The position numbers and the translations under genes are program-made. Positions 45,744 through 54,792 of a DNA stretch of 64,000 nt are shown here, one piece after another; the stretch's first letter is position 1; each line of letters starts with the position of its first letter. Location of the stretch: contig NZ_JALNMJ010000009.1 in the NCBI RefSeq assembly GCF_023156505.1, positions 179,393-243,392 on the forward strand, in the 5' to 3' direction. The stretch comes from Roseibium sediminicola (GTDB lineage Bacteria; Pseudomonadota; Alphaproteobacteria; Rhizobiales; Stappiaceae). The notes beneath the pieces were generated by a model. That model saw only the letters and a program-made list of their open reading frames with translations, was not told the origin of the DNA and did not search any database.

Positions 45744-45788
45744 GAGAATTTACGCACGGAAACTTTGCAGAAATCGAGAATTTACGCA
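45744..45788. promoter_or_regulatory. Direct repeats in the LysR/SMP-30 divergent promoter
   Basis: GAGAATTTACGCA occurs exactly at 45744-45756 and 45776-45788, a 32-bp period (about three helical turns) that puts both copies on one face of the DNA. The spacing and position fit binding by a LysR tetramer. Confidence 0.6.
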
Positions 45789-45810
45789 AACCGATGATGG
45801 GCCTATTCCA

Positions 45811-46770
45811 ATGAAATCCGCAACAAGACAGGGTTTCAAGATGGTTTCAGTTTCTCGATTTGCGCATTGGCTTCTGCCGGCCATTTTGATCATCACGCCG
45901 GCAAGTGCCGGTGAGGTTGAAAGAATATCTCTTCCCGGCAAGCACCTATTTCCAGAAAGCATTGCGATGGACAGCCGCGGGGGAACATATGTCAGCAGCG
46001 TCACCAGGGCCGAGATCCTCTATCTCGATTCCGAAACCAGGCAAATCTCCGGTTTTGTCGAACGCGGCTCATTTGGTCTTGCCTCTGTAGGCGGCCTGCA
46101 GCTCGGCCCCGAGGAAAAGGTGCTCTATGCGTGCAACTCCGATCTGGGACTGACTGAACATCCGACCGAAAGTGGCCCCGCCCTCTTGGCTTTCGATGTC
46201 GCGGAACGTCGTCTCGTGTCCCGATGGGAATTGCCTGGCGGAGGGCTCTGCAATGACCTGGCGATCGCCGAAGACGGTACGATCTATGTGACGGATTCCT
46301 TCATGCCGAGGATTCTGAGCCTGCCCCCCGGGGGTAGCGAACTGACACCGTTCCTGGTTGACGAGCGATTTTCCGGGCAGGGATTCAACCTGAGCGGAAT
46401 CGTCATCCTTGAAGACAGGCTGATCGTGAGCAAATTCAATTCGGGTGAGCTTTTCAGCGTCGATCTGGCGACCCGCAACGTCGTGCCACTCCGTCTGGAC
46501 AAGAGTCTGCAAATGCCTGACGGAATTGCCGTTGTCGGGTCCGATACGCTGCTCGTGGCGGAGAGTGGAGGTCGCGTGTCCAGGGTGGTGGTGTCCTCAG
46601 AAACGGCAGCGGTCACCGTCCTGGCCGACGGCCTTCGTGCACCTTCCGATGTCATGGCTGCGGGAAAGCAGGTCTTTGTCCTGGAGGGGCAGCTCGACCG
46701 GTTGCCGGGTTTTGATCCCGAAGGACGACAGCCCGAGCCCTTCCTGGTCAGGGTGTTTGAGTTCGATTGA
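45811..46770 (+). CDS. Secreted SMP-30/gluconolactonase-like beta-propeller protein
   Basis: 319 residues from the ATG at 45811. An ATG at 45841 has a better-placed AGGG and gives a cleaner signal peptide (HWLLPAILIITPASA, cleaved before GEVE). The mature part has repeated propeller blades with SMP-30-like motifs (PESIAMDSRGGTYVSSV, NDLAIAEDGTIYVTDS, MPDGIAVVGSDTLLVAES). Such proteins are lactonases or sugar- and lipid-binding propellers in the periplasm. The substrate is unknown. It is controlled by the divergent LysR regulator. Confidence 0.8.
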   Translation: MKSATRQGFKMVSVSRFAHWLLPAILIITPASAGEVERISLPGKHLFPESIAMDSRGGTYVSSVTRAEILYLDSETRQISGFVERGSFGLASVGGLQLGPEEKVLYACNSDLGLTEHPTESGPALLAFDVAERRLVSRWELPGGGLCNDLAIAEDGTIYVTDSFMPRILSLPPGGSELTPFLVDERFSGQGFNLSGIVILEDRLIVSKFNSGELFSVDLATRNVVPLRLDKSLQMPDGIAVVGSDTLLVAESGGRVSRVVVSSETAAVTVLADGLRAPSDVMAAGKQVFVLEGQLDRLPGFDPEGRQPEPFLVRVFEFD

Positions 46771-46784
46771 GCTTCTTCAATCAA

Positions 46785-46810
46785 AAAGCCCGGCGCTGTT
46801 GCCGGGCTTT
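46785..46810. terminator. Bidirectional terminator between the propeller gene and the ABC operon
   Basis: AAAGCCCGGC and GCCGGGCTTT form a 10-bp stem with a 6-base loop. It lies 14 bp after the propeller stop and 24 bp after the convergent binding-protein stop. The extra A residues on the left give the minus strand a T run. Confidence 0.85.
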
Positions 46811-46834
46811 CCGGTTTTCAGATCTTTGTCGGGA

Positions 46835-47878
46835 TCAGCGCGCCGGCAGCGGGATCCATTCGGCGACCGAAACGTCCGCATGCTGGAACTGCGGCATCTT
46901 CTTGCCAAGCTCGTCCATGTTCTTGACGTCCTGTTCGTTCAGGAAAGCCTGCGTGATCAGGGTCGGCGGCACCACCACCTGCTTGCCCGGATCGCCACCG
47001 GCCAGCATCAGGGCGAGCGTGCGTACACAGACCTCGCCGACAACCGCCGGGTTGGTCGCGACCGTCGCCTTCCAGGCCGAATCCGGCTCGCGCATCGCCG
47101 AGATATCAGCGGTCGACACGTCCGCGGAATAGATCGCGATATCCTGGTTGAGACCGGCTTCGTCGACGGCGATCTTCACGCCCTTGGCGAATTCGTCATA
47201 GGGCGCGAAGACGACATTGATCGTCGGGTTGGCCTGCAGGACGGCGCGGGCCTGGTTGGCGACCGAATTGGCGATCGGGTTGTCGAGCGTGCCGAACATG
47301 GCCGCTTCCGTGATGCCTGGATTGGCGTCCTTGACTTCCTTCCAGGCGACGTCGCGGCGGTCGAGCGGGGCAATGCCCGGCACATAGACATAGCCGGCGG
47401 TGAAGCTGTCGCCATTGTCCTTGATGGCCTGTTCCAGAGCCAGCTTGCCGAGCAGGTAGTCGGACTGTTCGACCTGCGGAACCGCGTCGTTCTCGACATT
47501 GACGTCGAAGGCGACGACCTTGATGCCGGCATCCACAGCGCGTTGGGCCGCGGCCTTCATGGATTCCGTCAGGCCGTGCTGGATGATGATCCCGTCAACG
47601 CCGAGCGCGATGGCCTGGTCGACCATGTCGGCCTGAAGAGCGGCGTCCTGACGGCTGTCGAGCACACGCAGGTCCACCCCGAGCGCCTCTGCCTGACGTT
47701 CGACGCCGGAGAGATACGACTGGAAGAAGTCGCCGGTCGACAGATAGCGCACCAGGGCGATCTTGACTTCTTCCGGCTTGTCGAACGGTGCTGGCATATC
47801 GGCCGCAAGCGCGGTGCCGCCTGCGGACAGTCCGAGCCCTGCGGCGACCGCGAGCTTCATGAATTCACGTCTCAACAT
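46835..47878 (-). CDS. ABC sugar importer, Tat-exported periplasmic binding protein
   Basis: 347 residues from the ATG at 47878, with GGGAGGAAG upstream. The N-terminus MLRREFMKLAVAAGLGLSAG contains a twin-arginine motif, so export by Tat is likely. The mature protein is a type I sugar-binding fold (RbsB/LsrB type: SYLSGVERQAEALGVDLRVLDSR, LGVDGIIIQHGL, VVAFDVNV). It is the first gene of the importer operon, divergent from mtnK-mtnA. The context suggests 5-methylthioribose, 5-deoxyribose or a related pentose as ligand, which is unproven. Confidence 0.9.
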   Translation of the reverse strand: MLRREFMKLAVAAGLGLSAGGTALAADMPAPFDKPEEVKIALVRYLSTGDFFQSYLSGVERQAEALGVDLRVLDSRQDAALQADMVDQAIALGVDGIIIQHGLTESMKAAAQRAVDAGIKVVAFDVNVENDAVPQVEQSDYLLGKLALEQAIKDNGDSFTAGYVYVPGIAPLDRRDVAWKEVKDANPGITEAAMFGTLDNPIANSVANQARAVLQANPTINVVFAPYDEFAKGVKIAVDEAGLNQDIAIYSADVSTADISAMREPDSAWKATVATNPAVVGEVCVRTLALMLAGGDPGKQVVVPPTLITQAFLNEQDVKNMDELGKKMPQFQHADVSVAEWIPLPAR

Positions 47879-47915
47879 GTTGCTTCCTCCCATTTTAAAC
47901 GGCGCCTTTTCAGCG

Positions 47916-48929
47916 TCACGCTGTTCTCCTGCCGCCGCGGCGCGAGGACAGGTAGAACGTGAAGACAAGGGCGGCGACGAGCACGGCGCCCTTGACGAAA
48001 TCCTGCATGTAGTAGGGGGCGTTCATCATGGTGAGCCCCTGAAGAAGAATGCCCACGAACAGCGCGCCGGCGGCCGTGCCGAAGGCGTTCGGGCGGGCGG
48101 CGCCCAGGACGGCAAAGCCGATCAGGGCAGCGGCGACGCTGTCGAGAAGCAGGTTGTTGCCCGAGGCGATGTCGCCGCGGCCGAGCCGCGCGGCCAGAAG
48201 AATGCCGCCGACGGAGGCCAGCATGCCGGAGATCATGTAGGCCACGATCTTGTAGCGCTGGACATTGGTGCCGACGAGGCCCGCCGCCCGTTCATTGGAG
48301 CCGATGGCATACATCAGCCGTCCGTGGCGGGTGTAGCCGAGAAACAGCCAGATGATCAGGGCGATCAGCACGAAGACGACTACAGGAACCGGCAGCAGGC
48401 GATCGAGGAACAGGTCGAAGCGATGTCGTCCGAGCCACAGGAAGGCGGCCGAGAACGTGCCTTCGGCGACCGACCCGTCCGGCAGGCTCATGCCGGTGGC
48501 AATGGAATTGCCCTGGGTCGGAATGCGCTGCAGGCCGATCAGCAGGAACATCATGCCGAGCGTTGCCAGGAGATCGGGCACGCGCATCTTCACGATGAGC
48601 AGGCCGTTGATCAGGCCGACAAAGGCACCCATGGCAAGGCACAGGATCACCGCGACGGCGGCGGACTGTTCCAGGATCACCATCGAATAGGCGGACAGCA
48701 TCAGGGCTGAGGTCGCGACGGACCCGATCGAAAGGTCGAAGCCGCCGACCACCAGGGTGCAGGTGACGCCAAGAGCCAGGATCCCGGTGATCGCGACCGA
48801 CTGGAAAATGAAGACCGCCGAGCGCGGGCTGGCGAAGCCGCTGGCGTAAAAGCTGAAGAAAACGGCCAGTCCGAATAGAAGGACGAGGAAGCCGTAGCGG
48901 ATGGCGAGGTCGAGTGCGTTCTTGTTCAT
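47916..48929 (-). CDS. ABC sugar importer permease
   Basis: 337 residues from the ATG at 48929; the frame is open far upstream, but that part lies over the ATPase gene and has no membrane character. It has about 9-10 hydrophobic helices and the RbsC-family features VGGFDLSIGSVATSALML, GLINGLLIVKMRVPDLLATLGM and GAARPNAFGTAAGALFVGILLQGL. It probably works as a homodimer, since no second permease is present. Confidence 0.92.
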   Translation of the reverse strand: MNKNALDLAIRYGFLVLLFGLAVFFSFYASGFASPRSAVFIFQSVAITGILALGVTCTLVVGGFDLSIGSVATSALMLSAYSMVILEQSAAVAVILCLAMGAFVGLINGLLIVKMRVPDLLATLGMMFLLIGLQRIPTQGNSIATGMSLPDGSVAEGTFSAAFLWLGRHRFDLFLDRLLPVPVVVFVLIALIIWLFLGYTRHGRLMYAIGSNERAAGLVGTNVQRYKIVAYMISGMLASVGGILLAARLGRGDIASGNNLLLDSVAAALIGFAVLGAARPNAFGTAAGALFVGILLQGLTMMNAPYYMQDFVKGAVLVAALVFTFYLSSRRGGRRTA

Positions 48930-48934
48930 GAGTT

Positions 48935-50479
48935 CTATCCCGCCATAACCTGAGCCTGGGTCCGCTCCGGACCGGACGCCTGCGGCCTCTCGGGGCCCGA
49001 GACATCGGCGACAAGGCTGTTCAGATCGACATTTTTGTTGATGTATTCGCCGACAATCTCCGCCTCGTTCAAAACGATGATCCGGTCGGCAATTTCGAGC
49101 GCCTCGTCGATCTCGGCGACGAAGACAAGTGTGGTGCGCCCTTCTGCGCTGTGGCGGATATACTGGCCGATATCGCGCCGCGCGCCGATATCCACGCCCT
49201 GGAAGGGTTCGTCGAGCAGCAGGACGCGGGAGGCCTTGAGCAGCCACCGGCCGATCATCACCTTCTGCTGATTGCCGCCGGACAGGGTGCCGATGCCGTC
49301 GCGATCGCTCTGGCACACCACCCCGATCTTTCCGATCATGTCGCCGGCCGCCTGCCGCTGCGCTCGCTCGCTCAGGAAGGAAAACCGGCTGAAGGCCTTG
49401 AGGAAGGGCAGGGTCATGTTGTTGGCAATGTCGAAATCGGCCACCACAGCATTGACCGCGCGATCCTTGGGCGACATGAAGACGCCGCTGGAAACGGCCG
49501 CCCCGGCGCCGCTCGGGCGGTAGGGGGCGCCGTCGAGATGCATCGTGCCATCCGCCGGCGCCGCCAGCCCGAAAATGACCTCGGCGAGTTCCGTGGTACC
49601 GCTGCCCAGAAGGCCGGTGACCGCGATCACCTCGCCTTCGCGGGCACTCAGGTTGATCGCCGGGCTTTCCTCGAACAACCGCACGCCGTTCAGTTCCAGA
49701 ATGGCGTCGCCGCCGCTGACCGGCTCGATATCAACCTCGGTCATCTGATGGCCGAGCATGGCATTGACCGCGCCGACATAGTCGAGCGGATCTGTCTCAA
49801 AGAGACCGGAAATCGCGCCGTCGCGCATGGACACGATCCGGTCGGCCACCCGGCGGATGTCGGACATGCGGTGGGAAATATAAAGAATGGCGACGCCTTC
49901 CGCGCGCAGCCGGTCGATCAGCGCAAAAAGCCGCTCGGCCTCGGAGGCGGAGAGGGACGAGGTCGGTTCGTCGAGGATCAAAAGCTTCGGCGCGCGGGCC
50001 ATGGCGCGGGCAATCGCGATCATCTGGCGGTCGGCGACATCGAGATCCGCGACGCGGGTGCGGACATCCATGGTCAGCCCCATGCTGCGTGCAACCTCGC
50101 TCGCCTGCCGGCGCAGCTTGCGATCGTTCACGAAGAGGCCCGCACCGGGCTCGGTCAGCCGGTCCAGCGTCAGGTTGGTGGCAACGTCGAGGTCCGGAAT
50201 GACGCCGTCGTCGATGGACTGGTGCACCGTGACGACGCCTTTCGAGATGGCATCCGCGGCATCGACCGGTTCAAAGGCGGCCCCGCCGAGCGTGATCACC
50301 CCGGCATCCGCGAAATGATAGCCGCACAGGACCTTCACCAGCGTCGACTTGCCGGCGCCATTGGCGCCCATCAGCGCGGTCACCTCGCCCGCGCGCAGCT
50401 CCAAATCGATGCCGCGCAGCACGTGGTTCCGTCCGAAGGACTTCTCCAGTCCACTCAGTTTGCAGGTGACCTCTACCAC
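48935..50479 (-). CDS. ABC sugar importer ATPase (two nucleotide-binding domains)
   Basis: 514 residues from a GTG at 50479 just after GGGAGGAAA. It has the tandem RbsA/MglA design. The first domain has Walker A GANGAGKSTLVK, with Walker B LLILDEPTSSLS; the second has a degenerate Walker A GLLGSGTTELAE, the signature LSGGNQQKVMIGRWL and Walker B LLLDEPFQGVD. It powers the sugar uptake system. It is 5 bp upstream of the permease gene. Confidence 0.94.
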   Translation of the reverse strand: MVEVTCKLSGLEKSFGRNHVLRGIDLELRAGEVTALMGANGAGKSTLVKVLCGYHFADAGVITLGGAAFEPVDAADAISKGVVTVHQSIDDGVIPDLDVATNLTLDRLTEPGAGLFVNDRKLRRQASEVARSMGLTMDVRTRVADLDVADRQMIAIARAMARAPKLLILDEPTSSLSASEAERLFALIDRLRAEGVAILYISHRMSDIRRVADRIVSMRDGAISGLFETDPLDYVGAVNAMLGHQMTEVDIEPVSGGDAILELNGVRLFEESPAINLSAREGEVIAVTGLLGSGTTELAEVIFGLAAPADGTMHLDGAPYRPSGAGAAVSSGVFMSPKDRAVNAVVADFDIANNMTLPFLKAFSRFSFLSERAQRQAAGDMIGKIGVVCQSDRDGIGTLSGGNQQKVMIGRWLLKASRVLLLDEPFQGVDIGARRDIGQYIRHSAEGRTTLVFVAEIDEALEIADRIIVLNEAEIVGEYINKNVDLNSLVADVSGPERPQASGPERTQAQVMAG

Positions 50480-50548
50480 CTTTCCTCCCAATTCCAGACG
50501 AGCATGTCTCTCGCTTGAAAGCTGTTACAGCATGCGAAATAGTCATTT

Positions 50549-50563
50549 GTCAACTGTGTTGAC
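50549..50563. promoter_or_regulatory. Operator-like dyad between the ABC operon and mtnK
   Basis: GTCAAC-TGT-GTTGAC is an inverted repeat in the 138-bp divergent promoter region, 70 bp from the ATPase start and 55 bp from mtnK. A single site here could control both operons and would suit the SorC-family regulator encoded downstream. Confidence 0.6.
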
Positions 50564-50617
50564 TTTTGAATAATGTTGGCTTTTATTCGGGACAAATCGG
50601 GAGGAAAGAACACCAAG

Positions 50618-51880
50618 ATGGACAATCCAGACCAGTATCGGCCGCTGACGCCAGCGGAGCTCGGCAGCCGTCTTTCAACGGTTCCCGCCATTGCCGGGCG
50701 CATTGGGGCAGATCCCGCCCGCTGGAATGTCAGGGAAGTCGGCGACGGCAACCTGAACCTGGTGTTTATCGTCGAGGGGCCTGAGGGAACGGTGATCGTC
50801 AAGCAGGCGCTGCCCTATGTCCGGCTTGTCGGCGACAGCTGGCCATTGCCGCTCTACCGAGCCTTTTATGAAAACCATGCGCTTGTGCGACAGGCCGAGC
50901 GCGATCCCGGCGCGGTGCCCGCGGTCTATCATTTTGACGAGACGCAGGCGCTGATCGTGATGGAGTTCCTGTCGCCGCACAAGATCCTGCGCCGCAAGCT
51001 GATCGACGGCGAGCGTGTCGCGGATCTTGGTGCTTTTCTCGGCCGGTTCTGCGCCCGCACGGCGTTTCGCGGTTCCGAGCTCTCGATGAAAAGCGCGGAC
51101 AAGAAGAAGGATGTCGGCCTCTTTTCCGGCAATGTCGAGATCCCGGCGATCACCGAGGCTCTGGTGTTCACCGACCCCTATTACAGCGCGGAGATGAACC
51201 ATCACACCGATGGGCTCGACCCGGTGGTGGCTGGCCTGCGCGGTGACGCAAAACTTAAGGCGCGCGTCCAGCGGCTCCTGATGAAATTCGCCTCGAACAC
51301 CGAGACCATGGTCCATGGCGACCTTCACAGCGGCTCGATCATGTCGACGGACAGTGAGAGCAAGGTCATCGACCCGGAATTCGTGCAATACGGCCCGATG
51401 GGCTTCGATCTCGGCATGCTGGTCGCCAATTTCCTGATGGCCTATTTCAGCCAACCGGCGCACAGGGCCCCCACGGAGCTTGCCGGGTATCAGGATTGGA
51501 TCCTGTCGGTGATCGACGACGTCCTGACCGGCTTCGATACCGAGTTCCGGCATCTCTGGGCAACGGAGCGCACCGGCATGCTTTATCCGGCGGCTCTCTT
51601 CGAGGACCAGGGGCAGTCGTCCGAAGAAGCCTGCCTCGCCCTTCTGGCCGATATCCGGGCGGACGCGCTTGGCTTCTGCGGCATTGAAATGCACCGGCGC
51701 ACCCTGTCGCTCGCCCATAACGCGGATTTCGAGGACATCCAGGACGCGGCCCTGAAAAGCCGCCTGGAGGCGCGCAATCTCGCGATGGGCGCTGAACTCA
51801 TTCTCATGTCGGAAGCGCTCGGCAGCGCCGAAAAACTTCTCGATCTTGCCCGCCGCTACAACGCAAAGGACATCCTATGA
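50618..51880 (+). CDS. mtnK: S-methyl-5-thioribose kinase
   Basis: 420 residues. The APH-fold kinase pattern is typical of Mtn[18 protein letters not shown] near the start, [18 protein letters not shown], the catalytic loop [12 protein letters not shown] and the metal motif [23 protein letters not shown]. It phosphorylates 5-methylthioribose (and in relatives 5-deoxyribose) at C1. The ATG at 50618 is chosen by family start; GGGAGG lies 13 nt upstream, slightly far. The stop overlaps mtnA by 4 bp. Confidence 0.93.
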   Translation: MDNPDQYRPLTPAELGSRLSTVPAIAGRIGADPARWNVREVGDGNLNLVFIVEGPEGTVIVKQALPYVRLVGDSWPLPLYRAFYENHALVRQAERDPGAVPAVYHFDETQALIVMEFLSPHKILRRKLIDGERVADLGAFLGRFCARTAFRGSELSMKSADKKKDVGLFSGNVEIPAITEALVFTDPYYSAEMNHHTDGLDPVVAGLRGDAKLKARVQRLLMKFASNTETMVHGDLHSGSIMSTDSESKVIDPEFVQYGPMGFDLGMLVANFLMAYFSQPAHRAPTELAGYQDWILSVIDDVLTGFDTEFRHLWATERTGMLYPAALFEDQGQSSEEACLALLADIRADALGFCGIEMHRRTLSLAHNADFEDIQDAALKSRLEARNLAMGAELILMSEALGSAEKLLDLARRYNAKDIL

Positions 51881-52986
51881 AGGTCAACGGCACCCATTAC
51901 CGCTCGCTCTGGTGGGATGACGACAGGCAAGCGCTGCAAATTATCGACCAGCGCTGGCTTCCGCACGACTTCCGCGTCCAGCAGGTCGACACGATGCAGG
52001 ACTTTGCCGATGCCATCGTCGAGATGCGTGTGCGCGGGGCACCTCTGATCGGCGCGACGGCGGCCTATGGCATGGCCCTGGCCGCCCGCCTGGACCCGTC
52101 GGATGCCCATCTCGATGAATCCTTCGCGTTTCTCGACAAGACCCGCCCGACCGCGATCAACCTGCGTTGGGCGTTGACACGGTGCCGCGCCCATCTGAAG
52201 GCGCTGCCGGTTGACGAGCGTGCCGCGGCGGCCCTCAAGCTGGCCCACGAGATCTCGGACGAGGATGTCGAGATCAACCGCAACATCGGCCGGAACGGAC
52301 TGGAGATCATTCGCGGCATCGCCGCTGGCAAGAAGGACGGCGAACCGGTCCGTATCCTGACCCATTGCAATGCCGGCTGGATCGCGACGGTCGACTGGGG
52401 CACGGCCACGAGCCCGATGTACCAGGCCCATGATGCCGGGATCCCGATCCATGTCTGGGTGGACGAGACCCGGCCCCGGAACCAGGGCGCCCTGACGTCC
52501 TGGGAACTGGGCAGCCACGGTATTCCGCACACCTACATCACCGACAATGCCGGCGGTCACCTGATGCAGCACGGGCAGGTCGATCTGGTAATCGTCGGCA
52601 CCGACCGCACCACCCGCCGGGGCGATGTCTGCAACAAGATCGGCACCTATCTGAAGGCCCTGGCGGCGAAAGCCAACAACGTGCCCTTCTATGTCGCGCT
52701 GCCATCGCCGACCATCGACTGGGCGGTCGACAACGGGGTTGCCGAAATTCCGATCGAGGAACGGCTGGAGCGGGAAGTGACCCATATCCAGGGCTTGAAG
52801 GAAGACGGCACGATCGGCCAGGTGCAGGTGACACCTGTGGGAACGCCCGGCGGAAACCCGGCCTTCGACGTGACACCCAATCACCTGGTAACCGGCCTGA
52901 TCACCGAGCGGGGTGTTTGCGCGGCCAGCGCGGAAGGCCTTGCGGGTCTCTTCCCCGATCTCAGCAAGCTTGCCGAGAGCGCATGA
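51877..52986 (+). CDS. mtnA: S-methyl-5-thioribose-1-phosphate isomerase
   Basis: 369 residues of the eIF2B-like aldose-ketose isomerase family. The catalytic Cys164 (LTHCNAGW) and Asp243 ([10 protein letters not shown]) and the substrate loop [18 protein letters not shown] are present. It converts 5-methylthioribose-1-P to the ribulose-1-P form. It is coupled on both sides by ATGA overlaps, to mtnK and to the SorC regulator. Confidence 0.95.
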   Translation: MKVNGTHYRSLWWDDDRQALQIIDQRWLPHDFRVQQVDTMQDFADAIVEMRVRGAPLIGATAAYGMALAARLDPSDAHLDESFAFLDKTRPTAINLRWALTRCRAHLKALPVDERAAAALKLAHEISDEDVEINRNIGRNGLEIIRGIAAGKKDGEPVRILTHCNAGWIATVDWGTATSPMYQAHDAGIPIHVWVDETRPRNQGALTSWELGSHGIPHTYITDNAGGHLMQHGQVDLVIVGTDRTTRRGDVCNKIGTYLKALAAKANNVPFYVALPSPTIDWAVDNGVAEIPIEERLEREVTHIQGLKEDGTIGQVQVTPVGTPGGNPAFDVTPNHLVTGLITERGVCAASAEGLAGLFPDLSKLAESA

Positions 52987-53951
52987 CGGGCGGTTCCGGC
53001 AAGTCTTTGCGCGCCCGGTCCCAGGACGAGGCGATCATCGAAGTCACCTGGTGTTACTACCAGGACGGCATGAACCAGAACGAGATCGCCGAGCGCCTCG
53101 GCATCTCCCGGGCAACGGTCGTCAACTACCTGTCCGAGGCGCGCAAGCGCGACTATGTGCGCATCAGCCTGGACAGCGACATCTTCCGCAACCAGGACCT
53201 GGCACGCCGCCTGGTCGACCGGTTCGGGCTGCAGGACGCCATTGTCGTGCCGTCCGCGCCCGGCGGATCGGACCAGTCCCTTGACCGGGTGACCCGCGTG
53301 GTGGCCGACTGGCTGCCCAGTCTCCTGGCGCCCGGTGACCGTCTCGGCGTTGCCTGGGGGGAGACGGTCTATCGGGTCGCGGAAGCCGCGCCGCGGATCA
53401 CGGTTGACGACCTCACCGTCGTGCAGCTTGTCGGCTCGCGTCCCGCCGCGCTCGGCTTTGCCGCGGAAACCTGTTCCGCCACCCTGGCGCGCCGCTACGG
53501 GGCCCACTGCGTCAACCTTCATGTGCCCCTGCTTCTGTCGGAACGGGATCTTGCCGACCGCCTGAAGCAGGAACCGGTCATCCGCATGCAGCTCGAGGCG
53601 GTTGCCGATTGCAACAAGACCCTGTTCGCCTGCGGCACCTGCACGGAAGACAGCCACGTGGTCCATACCGGTCTTCTGGATCCCTCCGAAGTCGATGCCT
53701 GCGCGGAGCAGGGCGCCACCGGCGTCATCTGCGGCCGGCTGATCGACCGGGACGGCAACGGCCTCAACCGGGACATCGAGGACCGCATGATCGCCGTCAC
53801 CCTGGACCAGATGCGCGGCAAGGACATGGGCCTTTTGGTCGGTGCCGGCGAGAACCGCGCAAAACCCATGCTCGCCGCCATACGCGGCGGTTACGCCACC
53901 CATGTCGCCACCTGTTCCGAAACCGCCGCAGAAATGCTCAAAATCGGGTGA
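52983..53951 (+). CDS. SorC/DeoR-family sugar-binding transcriptional regulator
   Basis: 322 residues from the ATG at 52983, overlapping the mtnA stop by 4 bp. The N-terminal helix-turn-helix ([33 protein letters not shown]) is followed by a SorC-type effector-binding domain ([26 protein letters not shown]). SorC proteins bind phosphorylated sugars. Its place inside the operon makes it the obvious regulator of this operon and the divergent ABC importer. The dyad at 50549 is a candidate site. Confidence 0.92.
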   Translation: MTGGSGKSLRARSQDEAIIEVTWCYYQDGMNQNEIAERLGISRATVVNYLSEARKRDYVRISLDSDIFRNQDLARRLVDRFGLQDAIVVPSAPGGSDQSLDRVTRVVADWLPSLLAPGDRLGVAWGETVYRVAEAAPRITVDDLTVVQLVGSRPAALGFAAETCSATLARRYGAHCVNLHVPLLLSERDLADRLKQEPVIRMQLEAVADCNKTLFACGTCTEDSHVVHTGLLDPSEVDACAEQGATGVICGRLIDRDGNGLNRDIEDRMIAVTLDQMRGKDMGLLVGAGENRAKPMLAAIRGGYATHVATCSETAAEMLKIG

Positions 53952-53956
53952 GACCC

Positions 53957-54622
53957 ATGCTCAAACCGCCTTACCGCGACACGTCCGACCTCAGACAGGC
54001 GATCATCGACACCTGCCTGGATATGAACCGCCGTGGCATCAACCAGGGAACCTCCGGCAATGTCTCGGCCCGTGCCGGCGACCGCATGGTGATCACGCCA
54101 TCGGGTGTTCCCTACGACCGCATGACCCCGGACATGCTCGCCTCGCTGCCGCTTGTGGGCGACGGCGGTCCGGAAGGCCCGCTCCCACCCTCGACGGAAT
54201 GGCAGTTTCATCTGGCGCTGCTGAAGGCCAAGCCGGACATGAATGCGGTGGTGCATGCCCATCCGGTCCATTGCACCGCGCTCGCGATCAACCGGATGGA
54301 AATCCCGGCCTGCCACTACATGATTGCGCTCTTTGGCGGCAACACGGTGCCTTTGGCGGGCTATTCGCTGTTCGGCAGTGAGGTCCTGGCCGATGAGGTC
54401 GTCGCCGCGATGAAGGAGCGGAGCGGCTGCCTGATGGCCAATCACGGCGCTGTCGTCACCGGCGAGACCCTCGAAAAGGGCCTGTGGCGTCTTGAGGAGC
54501 TGGAAGTTCTGGCCCGCGCCTACATTCTCAGCCGCACGGTCGGCAAACCGCATATCCTGTCGGATGCCGAAATCGGCGAAGTCCTTGGGGCGGTGAAGAA
54601 TTACGGTCTCAAGACCGGCTGA
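53957..54622 (+). CDS. Class II aldolase of FucA type (candidate Ald2 of a DHAP shunt)
   Basis: 221 residues. The zinc-site residues Glu81, His100, His102 and His163 are spaced exactly as Glu73, His92, His94 and His155 of Escherichia coli fuculose-1-P aldolase, and GTSGNVSAR and ITPSGVPYD match the phosphate-binding region. With MtnK and MtnA it would cleave 5-methylthioribulose-1-P or 5-deoxyribulose-1-P into DHAP and a two-carbon aldehyde. The MtnB dehydratase shares the fold, but no mtnC or mtnD is present, so aldolase is preferred. It follows the regulator by 5 bp. Confidence 0.88.
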   Translation: MLKPPYRDTSDLRQAIIDTCLDMNRRGINQGTSGNVSARAGDRMVITPSGVPYDRMTPDMLASLPLVGDGGPEGPLPPSTEWQFHLALLKAKPDMNAVVHAHPVHCTALAINRMEIPACHYMIALFGGNTVPLAGYSLFGSEVLADEVVAAMKERSGCLMANHGAVVTGETLEKGLWRLEELEVLARAYILSRTVGKPHILSDAEIGEVLGAVKNYGLKTG

Positions 54623-54660
54623 GTGCGGGCTTCGGTTCAACCCGGCGCAATTCCTCGCCG

Positions 54661-54709
54661 GTCATTCCGAACCCAGCCAAGCAGCTGCGCGGCAGACCCT
54701 CGGAATGAC
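54661..54709. repeat. 49-bp CATTCCGA inverted repeat element
   Basis: GTCATTCCGA (54661-54670) and TCGGAATGAC (54700-54709) are exact inverted copies. The interior AGCAGCTGCGCGGCAGACC resembles the right arm of the element at 44563. It is a short member of the same intergenic family. Confidence 0.65.
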
Positions 54710-54735
54710 GCCGAAAGATGGCAGATAAACAAACA

Positions 54736-54763
54736 AAAAGCCCGGCATTGCTGCCGGGCTTTT
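54736..54763. terminator. Bidirectional terminator between the aldolase gene and rpsA
   Basis: AAAAGCCCGGCA and TGCCGGGCTTTT form a 12-bp stem with a 4-base loop and T runs on both strands. It serves the convergent aldolase (+) and rpsA (-) genes. Confidence 0.92.
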
Positions 54764-54792
54764 CTTTTTCGTGCGTCTTCCAGTGAAGAGGC

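Noticed and set aside
48930..49316. Upstream extension of the ABC permease frame
   Set aside because: It lies inside the ATPase gene, is Arg-rich and non-hydrophobic; the permease starts at 48929.
50618..54622. A complete methionine salvage pathway
   Set aside because: Only the kinase and isomerase steps are present with an aldolase; no mtnB, mtnC, mtnD or mtnW homologue is seen.
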